From positions 367,240 through 431,239 of the forward strand of contig DHMX01000022.1 of NCBI GenBank assembly GCA_002406015.1: a stretch of 64,000 nt of DNA, given 5' to 3'. Shown here piece after piece: positions 18,725 through 26,813 of the stretch (position 1 is its first letter; each line of letters begins with the position of its first letter). The stretch is from Lachnospiraceae bacterium UBA4631. GTDB lineage: Bacteria; Bacillota; Clostridia; Lachnospirales; Lachnospiraceae. Under the pieces are notes generated by a model, which was not told the DNA's origin, made no database searches, and was given only the letters and a program-made list of their open reading frames with translations. Both the position numbers and the translations under genes were made by a program.

Positions 18725-19483
18725 TTAAATCAAATTTTTGATAAAGGTACGTCTGTGGATTTCACATGGCCCGTATTTCCGCAAGGCTTCTATATGCTCT
18801 GCGGAACCATAGCCCTTATTTCTTGCAAATCCATATTGCGGATATACTTCATCATATAAGCACATCAGCCTATCCCGCTCTACCTTTGCAAGAATACTGG
18901 CAGCGGCTATCGAAATACTTTTTGTATCTCCTTTTATTATCGGCACCTGCGGCTGATTTACTGAGGGAATCGTAACCGCATCATTTAAAAGCAGCTCCGG
19001 CACAACGGAGAGCTTTCCGATTGCCTGTCGCATTGCCTCATAATCTGCCTGTAGGATATTAATTCGGTCAATCACATCCACATTCGCGATACCGACTGCA
19101 TAGGCAACTGCCACTTCCTTAATTTCTTCATATAATTCTTCCCGCTTCTTCTCGCTTAACTGCTTAGAATCGTTCAGATATAACAAATTCACATCCTTTG
19201 GAAATATAACTGCGGCTGCCATCACCGGACCTGCAAGGGGACCTCTGCCTACTTCATCAATTCCGCAGACATAATCATACTTCTGCCAATACTGGTATTC
19301 ATATACCTTCATCCGCTCAATTCGTTCCTGCTCCGCATGCCATTGCTCCAACCGCTTTTTTGCCCTTGCGACCTCTTTTTGCACTCCGGCACGCTCGTCT
19401 GCCTGATAAGCCATAATATATTCCGGTAATTCTTCATAAGATAAGTGCTGCAGCACTGTTTTTATCTCTTGTACACTACTCAT
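18725..19483 (-). CDS. rnhB: Ribonuclease HII
   Basis: Removes ribonucleotides from RNA-DNA hybrids and misincorporated rNMPs from DNA. Catalytic motifs are CGIDEVGRGPLAGPV (Asp and Glu, about residues 73-87), DSKQLSEKKR, and the KGDTKSISIAAASILAKVERD region. An N-terminal extension of about 65 residues with a coiled-coil look precedes the core, as in many Firmicutes. The ATG at 19483 is preferred to a GTG at 19498 because AGAGGA lies just upstream. It sits between lepB and the FliK-like gene. Confidence 0.96.
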   Translation of the reverse strand: MSSVQEIKTVLQHLSYEELPEYIMAYQADERAGVQKEVARAKKRLEQWHAEQERIERMKVYEYQYWQKYDYVCGIDEVGRGPLAGPVMAAAVIFPKDVNLLYLNDSKQLSEKKREELYEEIKEVAVAYAVGIANVDVIDRINILQADYEAMRQAIGKLSVVPELLLNDAVTIPSVNQPQVPIIKGDTKSISIAAASILAKVERDRLMCLYDEVYPQYGFARNKGYGSAEHIEALRKYGPCEIHRRTFIKNLI

Positions 19484-19511
19484 GTTATCCTCTTTCACTT
19501 CTTCTTACATT

Positions 19512-20138
19512 TTACTTATCAATTCTGCCAATCTGCTTCCATGGCCACATTCTGAATACTGCTTTTCCCTCTATAATATCTCTGGATACAGATCCCACCC
19601 GTTCAAATCGGCTATCCTGACTATTATTTCGATTATCTCCCAGTACAAAGTACTCGCCTTCCCCCAAGGTTATCGGCTTTGCCGCTAAGCCTCTGGTTTC
19701 TTCCCGAATCGGCTCATTTCCGTAGGATTCCTCTAACCTTTGTGCCTCATTATGAACACTTCCGTCACCGTTTTGATAAAGCGTCTCCTCTGTTCCGATA
19801 TAAATTGCTCCCTCTGAATCAATATAGACGGTTTCTCCCGGCAAACCGATAATCCGCTTGATAAATAATTCGTCACCGTCCTGATACGGAAATACAACTA
19901 TATCAAACCGCTCCGGGTCATGAAAGCGGTAGGTCCATTTATCCAGCCAGACGCTTTCTCCATCATGGAGCGTTGTCTCCATAGAATGCCCGATTACCTC
20001 GGAACGGCATCCTACAAAATGTTGAATCAGGAATACCACACCCACGATAGCGGCAATATATAATGCCATTTTTATAAGTTCATGTCTGACACTCAGTTCA
20101 TCATCATATTCAATCTGATTTTTTTGAAAAATTCCCAT
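19512..20138 (-). CDS. lepB: Signal peptidase I (first copy)
   Basis: Membrane serine protease that removes signal peptides from secreted proteins. One N-terminal membrane segment (ALYIAAIVGVVFLIQHFV) is followed by the catalytic Ser box GHSMETTLHDGE and the Lys box ELFIKRIIGLPGETV, then GDNRNNSQDSR. The ATG at 20138 is chosen because AAAAGGAAG lies 6 nt upstream; an upstream in-frame start would overlap rbgA. It has an insert between the Lys box and the GDNR box compared with the second copy. Confidence 0.95.
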   Translation of the reverse strand: MGIFQKNQIEYDDELSVRHELIKMALYIAAIVGVVFLIQHFVGCRSEVIGHSMETTLHDGESVWLDKWTYRFHDPERFDIVVFPYQDGDELFIKRIIGLPGETVYIDSEGAIYIGTEETLYQNGDGSVHNEAQRLEESYGNEPIREETRGLAAKPITLGEGEYFVLGDNRNNSQDSRFERVGSVSRDIIEGKAVFRMWPWKQIGRIDK

Positions 20139-20166
20139 TTCTGACTTCCTTTTATCCGTCACCGGA

Positions 20167-21012
20167 CTACTGCACCGGCTCCTCCAATGTAATTCGTCCC
20201 AGCTTACCATTTCGATAATTTTCTAATAAAAGTGCGGCCGCCTTATCATAATCCGGCAAATCCCCTTTTAACTTACACTGTCTGTTCTGTGCTATCTGTT
20301 CAAGAATCTCATATGCCTCTTTGGTCTCATCAACCTGATACTCCTCCGACAGCACTCCCGGATAGCTTTTACACAGATATTGAATAAATTCCATGGATAA
20401 TTCCTGTATATTTAATATATCATCCTTAATAGAGCCTATGATTGCCAATCGGATTCCGACCTGCTGGTCTTCAAATTTAGGCCATAATATTCCGGGGGTA
20501 TCCAGCAATTCTACATTTTTATTTAATCGAATCCACTGTTTGCCCTTTGTGACTCCGGGCTTATTTCCTGTCTTGGTACAAGCCTTTCCCGCAAATGTAT
20601 TAATAAATGTGGACTTTCCGACATTCGGAATCCCGACTATCATTGCCCGAATCGGACGGTTTAAAATCCCACGCTTGCGGTCCCGTTCAATTTTCTCCTT
20701 ACAGGTTTCCCGAATAATCGTTGTCAATGACTTCATTCCTGCACCGGAGCGGGCATTTATCTTCTGAACGGCATAGCCCTGCTGCTGATAATACTGCTCC
20801 CATTGCTGGGTCAGTCTCTCATCTGCCAAATCCGATTTATTCAGCAAAATTAACCGGAACTTGTTCTTTGCCAGCTCATCTATATCCGGATTCTTACTGC
20901 TTAGCGGTACTCTGGCATCCACCAGTTCAATTACTATATCAATTAATTTTATATCTTCCTGCATCATTCGGACAGCTTTTGTCATATGTCCCGGATACCA
21001 TTGTATATTCAT
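20167..21012 (-). CDS. rbgA: Ribosome biogenesis GTPase RbgA (YlqF)
   Basis: Circularly permuted GTPase needed for late 50S subunit assembly. The permuted order is visible: NKSDLAD (G4) comes before GIPNVGKSTFINTFAG (G1, about residue 128), then DTPGILWPKF (G3). The N-terminus MNIQWYPGHMTKA is typical of the family. Length (281 aa) is normal. It overlaps the upstream lepB copy by 4 bp and lies in the conserved rplS-rbgA-rnhB context. Confidence 0.97.
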   Translation of the reverse strand: MNIQWYPGHMTKAVRMMQEDIKLIDIVIELVDARVPLSSKNPDIDELAKNKFRLILLNKSDLADERLTQQWEQYYQQQGYAVQKINARSGAGMKSLTTIIRETCKEKIERDRKRGILNRPIRAMIVGIPNVGKSTFINTFAGKACTKTGNKPGVTKGKQWIRLNKNVELLDTPGILWPKFEDQQVGIRLAIIGSIKDDILNIQELSMEFIQYLCKSYPGVLSEEYQVDETKEAYEILEQIAQNRQCKLKGDLPDYDKAAALLLENYRNGKLGRITLEEPVQ

Positions 21013-21623
21013 AATTTACCTCTTGTCTGCTTTGGGAATAACCGATACGTTACCTTTCCCAGAATTTCATTTGTTAATATATTACCCATATTGGCAAAGC
21101 GGGAATCCTCACTGTTATTTACATTATCTCCCAAGACAAAATATTCACCCTTTTCCAAGGTGACTCCGTCCAATGCCAAGCCTTCGGTAGAGATTCGTTC
21201 ATCAAAGGGCAGTCCCTCTAACATTACACCATCAATGAATACATATCCATCCTGAATCGTAACGGTTTCTCCCGGCAAGCCGATGACTCGTTTTACATTA
21301 TAATAACCGCTGTCTCCCTCCCGCTGCTTAAATGCAACCATATCAAAGCGTTGCGGCTCTCCGAATACATAACCGAGCTTATCAACTATCACAATATCAC
21401 CGTTTTGTAAGGTTGGCTCCATGGACTGTCCTACAATCCGAAGTGTCTGCCAGCCAAAGGTTACTAACGCATATCCGATGATAACTACAATCAATATGGA
21501 TATTGCATAGCTTCCAAGGGTTCGAATCAGTTGTCGTCTATTGATTTCCTTCTTTTCACGGGTATGCCGCAGTCGATTTCGATTTGCCCGCAGATATGCC
21601 CGTCTTCCACCACGTCTTCTCAA
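21009..21623 (-). CDS. lepB: Signal peptidase I (second copy)
   Basis: Has the Ser box GQSMEPTLQNGD, the Lys box YYNVKRVIGLPGETV and GDNVNNSEDSRF. The N-terminus is very Arg-rich before one membrane helix (SYAISILIVVIIGYALVTF), as expected for inside-positive topology. The start codon is a TTG at 21623; no ATG lies before the Ser box, so the exact start is less certain. It overlaps rbgA by 4 bp. With the first copy it brackets rbgA, so both peptidases are co-expressed. Confidence 0.94.
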   Translation of the reverse strand: MRRRGGRRAYLRANRNRLRHTREKKEINRRQLIRTLGSYAISILIVVIIGYALVTFGWQTLRIVGQSMEPTLQNGDIVIVDKLGYVFGEPQRFDMVAFKQREGDSGYYNVKRVIGLPGETVTIQDGYVFIDGVMLEGLPFDERISTEGLALDGVTLEKGEYFVLGDNVNNSEDSRFANMGNILTNEILGKVTYRLFPKQTRGKL

Positions 21624-21681
21624 TCCTATTCCTGCTTTCTGCTCTTACTTCCTGTTAAATCCTTATATAATAACTATTATC

Positions 21682-21711
21682 ACTATACCCCGAAACAGAC
21701 ATCGGATGCAA
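21682..21711 (-). promoter_or_regulatory. Predicted promoter of the lepB-rbgA-lepB-rnhB operon
   Basis: Minus-strand TTGCAT (21706-21711) is 18 bp from TATAGT (21682-21687). It lies just beyond the rplS terminator and 59 bp before the lepB start. Confidence 0.45.
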
Positions 21712-21719
21712 GTATAAAA

Positions 21720-21747
21720 GAAGCAGGGAACTTACGCACCCTGCTTC
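21720..21747 (-). terminator. Terminator of rplS
   Basis: GAAGCAGGG (21720-21728) pairs with CCCTGCTTC (21739-21747) across a 10-nt loop. On the minus strand the hairpin is followed by TTTTATAC. It separates rplS from the lepB operon. Confidence 0.9.
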
Positions 21748-21766
21748 TTTTGCTAATCACGAGCAA

Positions 21767-22114
21767 TTATTTTACTAATTCCTTAACCTTAGCACTCTTA
21801 CCGATTCTATCACGTAAGTAGTTCAATTTTGCTCTACGAACCTTACCATGTCTTACTACTTCTATCTTTGCTACGTTTGGAGAATGCAATGGCCATGTTC
21901 TCTCAACTCCGGTACCGTTTGAAGTCTTTCTTACAGTAAAGGTTTCACGGTTGCTGCCGCCCTGTCTCTTTAATACAGTACCTTCGAAAATCTGAATTCT
22001 TTCACGATTTCCTTCTTTTACCTTTGCATGAACCCGAACGGTATCACCTACGCGAAATTCCGGTACTTCAGTCTTGCACTGAGCAGCTTCAATGTTCTTA
22101 ATAATGTCGTTCAT
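21767..22114 (-). CDS. rplS: 50S ribosomal protein L19
   Basis: Structural protein at the 30S-50S interface. The sequence shows FRVGDTVRVHAKVKEGNRERIQIFEGTV and the conserved C-terminal VRRAKLNYLRDRIGKSAKV. Length (115 aa) is standard. An AAGGAGGTCACACA ribosome site precedes the ATG. It has its own promoter and terminator, so it is a single-gene unit. Confidence 0.98.
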   Translation of the reverse strand: MNDIIKNIEAAQCKTEVPEFRVGDTVRVHAKVKEGNRERIQIFEGTVLKRQGGSNRETFTVRKTSNGTGVERTWPLHSPNVAKIEVVRHGKVRRAKLNYLRDRIGKSAKVKELVK

Positions 22115-22191
22115 TGTGTGACCTCCTTATTATTCAGATGTTCTTGCAAGTCATAATTTGCAGAGGACCATCCATTACTCACAACTTACTC

Positions 22192-22220
22192 AATGTACCA
22201 CATTTATATCCGGATTGCAA
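22192..22220 (-). promoter_or_regulatory. Predicted rplS promoter
   Basis: Minus-strand TTGCAA (22215-22220) is 17 bp from TACATT (22192-22197), with TGG directly before the -10. The implied leader is about 70 nt. Confidence 0.6.
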
Positions 22221-22248
22221 GCATCTTTTTTGTTAAACAGAATGATTG

Positions 22249-22277
22249 TTGACTTTTTTTTTCAGTTTTTTTATACT
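22249..22277 (+). promoter_or_regulatory. Predicted promoter of the HD-GYP gene
   Basis: TTGACT (22249-22254) is 17 bp from TATACT (22272-22277), with a T-rich spacer. It lies about 30 bp before the ATG at 22308 and so supports that start. Confidence 0.7.
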
Positions 22278-22307
22278 GATTTTAATATTATGTGCGGAGA
22301 ATTGCTT

Positions 22308-23393
22308 ATGGGATATAAAAATATTTTATTACATAATTTAAAACCGGGAATGCAGCTTGCAAAGGACGTTTACAGCGAATCCATGCAGCTTCTGATTCCA
22401 AAGGGTGTAATTCTCACCGAAAAGCTGATTGACCGGCTTACTTTTTATTCGGTCCGGGAAGCTCCGATTCTTTCACCGGAAGCCGATACTGCACCGGAGC
22501 CTTCGGTTCAGCCGTTTAAGACACATGCCCAGAAGGTTCGTGAAAGTGCAGACTTTTTACAGTATAACAATTCCTTTTATGAATCCAAGTCCAAGCTTCA
22601 ATATACATTAACGGATATTGTGGAACGCAATGAGCAGATAGATGTGGATACGATGTTTCAGGCTACTACCGATATTCTGCAAAATGCCAGCACCTCCTAT
22701 CAGGTCTTTGATATGCTGCACAATATGCGGCATTTTGACGATTCCACCTATGCCCATTCCCTGAATGTTTCCATTATCTGTAACATTATGGGAAACTGGA
22801 TGCATTTATCCGAAGCGGATACTAAGGTTCTGACGATTGCAGGTCTGATGCATGACATCGGAAAGCTGCTGATTCCGTCTGCTATTATTACGAAGCCTGA
22901 TAAATTAACACCGGAGGAGTTCTCTGTTATCCAGAGGCATCCAAAATTAGGCTATGACCTGCTGATGAAGCAGGACTTAGACCCCCGGATTGCTCAGGTT
23001 GCATTGTGCCATCATGAGAAATATGACGGCTCCGGTTATCCTATGCATTTATCCGGCACCCGGATTCCGATGTTTGCAAGGATTGTATGTGTTGTAGATA
23101 TTTATGAAGCCATGACTGCGGACCGCGTATACCGCAAGGGCATCTGTCCGTTTGAGGTTATCCGCCAGTTTGAAGCAGAAGGCTTTCAAAAATACGATAC
23201 CGAGGTTCTGCTGACCTTTTTAAACGGAATTATCAATACTTATCTGCACGAAACGGTTCTGTTAAATAACGGAGAACAGGGAGAAATTGTCCGCATTCAT
23301 GAACAGGCTCTGTCCCAGCCGATGATTTATACAGGAAGCAGATTCATTGATTTAACAAAGGAGCCTTCTTTGAAAATCGTTCAGATTCTATAA
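22308..23393 (+). CDS. HD-GYP domain protein (probable cyclic-di-GMP phosphodiesterase)
   Basis: 361 aa, predicted to hydrolyse c-di-GMP or a related cyclic dinucleotide. The N-terminal 110 residues contain LKPGMQLAKDVYSESMQLLIPKG, a lead-in found in many HD-GYP proteins. Key residues visible are HSLNVS, the HD pair in LMHDIGKLLIP (about residue 182), HPKLGYDLL, HHEKYDGSGYP (about 243) and DIYEAMTADR. No receiver or membrane domain is present. The ATG at 22308 is chosen for its GGAGA site and upstream promoter; a longer frame from 22158 would run through the promoter. Confidence 0.92.
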   Translation: MGYKNILLHNLKPGMQLAKDVYSESMQLLIPKGVILTEKLIDRLTFYSVREAPILSPEADTAPEPSVQPFKTHAQKVRESADFLQYNNSFYESKSKLQYTLTDIVERNEQIDVDTMFQATTDILQNASTSYQVFDMLHNMRHFDDSTYAHSLNVSIICNIMGNWMHLSEADTKVLTIAGLMHDIGKLLIPSAIITKPDKLTPEEFSVIQRHPKLGYDLLMKQDLDPRIAQVALCHHEKYDGSGYPMHLSGTRIPMFARIVCVVDIYEAMTADRVYRKGICPFEVIRQFEAEGFQKYDTEVLLTFLNGIINTYLHETVLLNNGEQGEIVRIHEQALSQPMIYTGSRFIDLTKEPSLKIVQIL

Positions 23394-23443
23394 TACGCTT
23401 CCATACCGGATACATACAAAAAATAACTAAAAGGTGATTACTT

Positions 23444-24994
23444 ATGAAAAAACTGATTATTATCGGCGGCGGGATTGCCGGGTTAAGTGCCGGTATCTAT
23501 GCCCGTATGGCAGGCTTTGATACCATCATATATGAAAAAAACGGTGTTGCGGGCGGTAATTGCTCCGGTTGGAGCCGGAACGGATATTATATTGATAACT
23601 GCATCCACTGGATGACGGGAACCAAGGACGGAACCTTTCAAAATACCATCTGGAAAGAAGTCGGTGCATTATCTGACTCTACGAAGCTTATAAAACGTGA
23701 TTCATTTTACAGTTCTGAATGGGAGGGACAACAAATAACGCTGTGGCGTGACCTTGAGAGAACCCGTTCAGAAATGCTCGCCCTGTCACCGCAGGATGAA
23801 AAGGAAATTAACTGCTTTATTGATTATGTACGTCTTGCGGATACCATTATGTCTTCCCGTAAGGAGCCAAAGGAATTATGGCATACTCTTTCCGAAATGG
23901 AATTTTCCCTGACTCATACGGAAATGGCAAAGGCATTTATAGACTATATCGGCTTAAATCTCCAAGAGGTATCCCAGAAATTCAAGCACCCGCTGTTACA
24001 GCAGATATTTCTTGACTTTATGGCAAAGGAATATGAAGCGTACTGGCTGCTGTTAGCCTACTCATTCTTTGTCTCAGATAACGGAGATTTGCCGGAGAAC
24101 GGCTCTATGGGAGTCGTTCGCAATATGCTGCAGACCTATTTAAGTGCCGGTGGCCGTATTGAATATAATACTCCGGTAGAACAGATTTTGATTAATAAGG
24201 AAAAGCTGAGCATCGAACCGCCGATAGACAAGGCTTCGCTTTCCACCAAGAAGGTAAAGCCGCTCATTGCAAGAAATGCAGAGGGTGTTCTTTTATACAA
24301 CGGAACCGTAAAAAAAGCAGACTATATTATCTGTGCCTGTGATATGAATTTCACATTTCGGCAGCTTTTAAAAAAGAAATATACTCCGGCTTCCATTAAA
24401 AAGGTCTATTCCAACAAGAAGGAATACCCGATATACAGCTCCTTTCAGGTTGCATTTGCCGTAGACGGTCTTTTTGAGGAAATTTCCGATACTTTAAGCT
24501 TCTCCTGCTCTCCTCTGGATGTTGGACTTTGCAGGGTGAATCGTATTTGCGTGAAAAATTACAGAATCTATGGTGATTATATTGCCCCTGCGGGAAAAAC
24601 GGTCATCCAATGCAGCATCGTGCAATATGAAAAGGACTATAAATATTGGAAGAAGTTATACGGCAAAAAAGAGTTGTATCTTCGTGCCAAACAAAATATT
24701 GCGGAAGCAGTCAAGGACCGTATCATTACCAGATTTCCGCTTTATGAGGACCGTCTGCACCTTCTGGATGTATGGACTCCGATTTCTTATGCCAGACGTA
24801 ATAACGACTATAAGGGGGCTTATATGCGTTTTATTACAACTGCAACCAGTACAAATGCATTTCTTTCCTGCGAGATTCGCGGTCTGCGAAATGTATTCCT
24901 TGCAAACCACTGGCTGCGGTATCCGGGCGGCATCCCGACTGCAGCTTATATGGGAAAGCTTGCAGTCAAAGAAATTGAAAAATTGGAGCTTTAA
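23444..24994 (+). CDS. FAD-dependent oxidoreductase, phytoene-desaturase (CrtI)-like
   Basis: 516 aa. The dinucleotide-binding motif IIGGGIAGLSAGIYARMAGF is at residues 5-24, followed by EKNGVAGGNCSGW. The C-terminal end carries the FAD-contact pattern FLANHWLRYPGGIPTAAYMGK. Such proteins desaturate or isomerise polyenes or act on retinol-like lipids; the substrate here cannot be read from sequence. No carotenoid or prenyl-transferase gene is nearby. It is 50 bp downstream of the HD-GYP gene and may be co-transcribed. Its stop overlaps the stop of the convergent trmD gene. Confidence 0.85.
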   Translation: MKKLIIIGGGIAGLSAGIYARMAGFDTIIYEKNGVAGGNCSGWSRNGYYIDNCIHWMTGTKDGTFQNTIWKEVGALSDSTKLIKRDSFYSSEWEGQQITLWRDLERTRSEMLALSPQDEKEINCFIDYVRLADTIMSSRKEPKELWHTLSEMEFSLTHTEMAKAFIDYIGLNLQEVSQKFKHPLLQQIFLDFMAKEYEAYWLLLAYSFFVSDNGDLPENGSMGVVRNMLQTYLSAGGRIEYNTPVEQILINKEKLSIEPPIDKASLSTKKVKPLIARNAEGVLLYNGTVKKADYIICACDMNFTFRQLLKKKYTPASIKKVYSNKKEYPIYSSFQVAFAVDGLFEEISDTLSFSCSPLDVGLCRVNRICVKNYRIYGDYIAPAGKTVIQCSIVQYEKDYKYWKKLYGKKELYLRAKQNIAEAVKDRIITRFPLYEDRLHLLDVWTPISYARRNNDYKGAYMRFITTATSTNAFLSCEIRGLRNVFLANHWLRYPGGIPTAAYMGKLAVKEIEKLEL

Positions 24995-25671
24995 TTTTCC
25001 AGCAAATCCGGTCTGCGTTCTTTGGTTCGCAAAACCGCCTGTTCATGTCTCCATTTTTCAATATTGGCATGATGACCGGATAGCAATACCTCCGGCACCC
25101 GTACGCCGCGAAATTCTTCCGGTCTGGTATACTGCGGATATTCCAGCAGATTCTCATGAAAGGATTCAAATTCCGCTGATACCTGATTATTTAAAACCCC
25201 CGGCACCAGACGCGAAATACAGTCTATCATAACCATTGCCGGTAATTCTCCTCCTGTCAGTACATAATCTCCGATGGAGATATGGTCGGTTACTATCATA
25301 TCCAACACCCGTTCATCCACACCCTCATAGTGTCCGCAGAGAATAATTAGGTCTTCCTCCTGTGCCAATTCCTCTGCTATCCCCTGATGAAATACCTGTC
25401 CCTGCGGGGTCATATAAACTACCCGCGGCTTTTTCTTCATATCCTTCGTAATGGCTTCCCATGTCCGGTAGATTGGATCTGCCTGCATAACCATCCCGGC
25501 ACCGCCGCCATACGGATAATCGTCCACCTGTCCATGGCGTTCCGTAGTATAATCCCGAATATTTACTGCTTCTATTTCAATTAGCTTCTGCTTCATGGCT
25601 CTCCCGGTAATACTGGTTGATAAGCCTTGCAGAATCATTTCCGGAAATAATGTCATTACATGAAACTTCAT
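24991..25671 (-). CDS. trmD: tRNA (guanine-N1-)-methyltransferase
   Basis: Methylates G37 of tRNAs using S-adenosylmethionine, preventing frameshifting. Knot-fold motifs are TLFPEMI, DYPYGGGAGMVMQADPI, LCGHYEGVDERV and DHISIGDYVLTGGELPAMVMID. Length (226 aa) is slightly shorter than average but the core is complete. It is the last gene of the ylxM-ffh operon and ends inside the stop region of the convergent oxidoreductase gene. Confidence 0.97.
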   Translation of the reverse strand: MKFHVMTLFPEMILQGLSTSITGRAMKQKLIEIEAVNIRDYTTERHGQVDDYPYGGGAGMVMQADPIYRTWEAITKDMKKKPRVVYMTPQGQVFHQGIAEELAQEEDLIILCGHYEGVDERVLDMIVTDHISIGDYVLTGGELPAMVMIDCISRLVPGVLNNQVSAEFESFHENLLEYPQYTRPEEFRGVRVPEVLLSGHHANIEKWRHEQAVLRTKERRPDLLEN

Positions 25672-25700
25672 GCTATCCTACACTCCTTTTATCCTCAATC

Positions 25701-26210
25701 CTAGTCCAGCATTCCCTTCATAAGTCGGACTGTCACTCTTGGTTGTTCCGTATCCACATCCAGAATGCATTGTGGAATTGCCGGTATCAATAATTCCTTT
25801 CCGGATTCCAGCTTCACCACATATACATCATTGGCTCCGGTTTCCATAACCTCTGTCAGTCTTCCAAGGTATTCGCCATTTTCCTCATATACCTCTGCAT
25901 CTATAACATCTGCGATATAGAATTCGCCTTCTTCTAACGGAACCGCATGCTCTCTGGTTACCCACAGACCTGCTCCCTTATATTTTTCAACCTCATCAAT
26001 GGATTGAAACTCTTTGAACTTTAAGATTGCCTGATTCTTAAAGAACTTGCAACCCTCTACCTCAACCGGTATCTGCTGCTTTCCTGTATCGATTACACAT
26101 TCCTTCAGGTATGTGAACCGCTGAATATCATCTGTAGTGGGAAATACCTTTACCTCTCCGCGTATACCATGCGTACTTGTAATTACCCCAACCTTTAATA
26201 AATCTTCCAT
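25701..26210 (-). CDS. rimM: 16S rRNA processing/30S maturation protein RimM
   Basis: Assists assembly of the 30S head with S19. The N-terminal RimM barrel begins VGVITSTHGIRGEVKVFPTT, and the PRC-barrel half has EEGEFYIADVIDAEVY and ELLIPAIPQCILDVD. Length 169 aa is normal. It lies directly upstream of trmD, the usual arrangement. A hairpin separates it from khpA. Confidence 0.97.
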   Translation of the reverse strand: MEDLLKVGVITSTHGIRGEVKVFPTTDDIQRFTYLKECVIDTGKQQIPVEVEGCKFFKNQAILKFKEFQSIDEVEKYKGAGLWVTREHAVPLEEGEFYIADVIDAEVYEENGEYLGRLTEVMETGANDVYVVKLESGKELLIPAIPQCILDVDTEQPRVTVRLMKGMLD

Positions 26211-26231
26211 GCTACCTCCGTTTAAGAAAGA

Positions 26232-26267
26232 ACGACCACCGAACGAGTATTCTTCGCCAGTGGCCGT
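26232..26267 (-). promoter_or_regulatory. Intercistronic hairpin between khpA and rimM
   Basis: ACGACCAC (26232-26239) pairs with GTGGCCGT (26260-26267) with one G-U pair, plus an inner CGAA/TTCG stem. On the minus strand TTCTTTCTT follows. It may be a partial terminator or processing site lowering rimM-trmD expression relative to rpsP. Confidence 0.55.
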
Positions 26268-26276
26268 CTGTCATCG

Positions 26277-26504
26277 TTATCCGATTTTCACTTCAACCTT
26301 TTTGTCACTCTTAGAGGATGCTGCCTTCACAACTGTCCGAATGGATTTGGCAATCGAGCCTTGCTTTCCGATTACCTTACCCATATCGTCTGCAGCTACC
26401 TTAAGTTCAATGATAACCGCATCTTCTGATTCTGTCTGTGACACCTGTACCTCATCTGGGTGATCAACTAGGGATTTTGCAATGAATTCTACTAATTCAA
26501 CCAT
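26277..26504 (-). CDS. khpA: KH-domain RNA-binding protein KhpA
   Basis: 75-aa protein consisting of a single KH domain with the GKVIGKQGSIAKSIRTVV loop (GxxG). In Firmicutes it pairs with KhpB and binds many RNAs. The ATG at 26504 (MVELVEFIAKSLV) is chosen because AGGGAGG lies 8 nt upstream; an in-frame start at 26537 would overlap rpsP. It is in its conserved place between rpsP and rimM. Confidence 0.95.
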   Translation of the reverse strand: MVELVEFIAKSLVDHPDEVQVSQTESEDAVIIELKVAADDMGKVIGKQGSIAKSIRTVVKAASSKSDKKVEVKIG

Positions 26505-26517
26505 AGGACAAACCTCC

Positions 26518-26763
26518 CTACTTTTCAATACCGGCATGCTTCAGAAGCTTTGCTACAGTTTCTGTTGGCTGTGCTCCAGTTGCAAGCCATTTCTTAGTAG
26601 CTTCTTCGTCGAACTTAATAACACTTGGATCCTGATTTGGGTCGTAAGTACCGATTTCTTCGATGAATCTACCATCTCTTGGTGATCTGGAATCAGCAAC
26701 TACTACTCTATAGAACGGAGCCTTCTTGTGTCCCATTCTCTTTAAACGAATCTTTACTGCCAT
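26518..26763 (-). CDS. rpsP: 30S ribosomal protein S16
   Basis: Structural 30S protein. MAVKIRLKRMGHKKAPFYRVVVADSR is the classic N-terminus (residues 1-26, given in part: RLKRMGHKKAPFYRVV). Length 81 aa is standard. It follows ffh in the operon and has a GGAGG site upstream. Confidence 0.98.
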   Translation of the reverse strand: MAVKIRLKRMGHKKAPFYRVVVADSRSPRDGRFIEEIGTYDPNQDPSVIKFDEEATKKWLATGAQPTETVAKLLKHAGIEK

Positions 26764-26813
26764 GATTTTGCACCTCCTTAGTTATAATTCTATAATAAAT
26801 GATTATAGGCTGA

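Noticed and set aside
24570..25232. Open frame of 220 codons on the plus strand across two gene ends
   Set aside because: It lies in another frame over the oxidoreductase and antisense to trmD, both certain genes.
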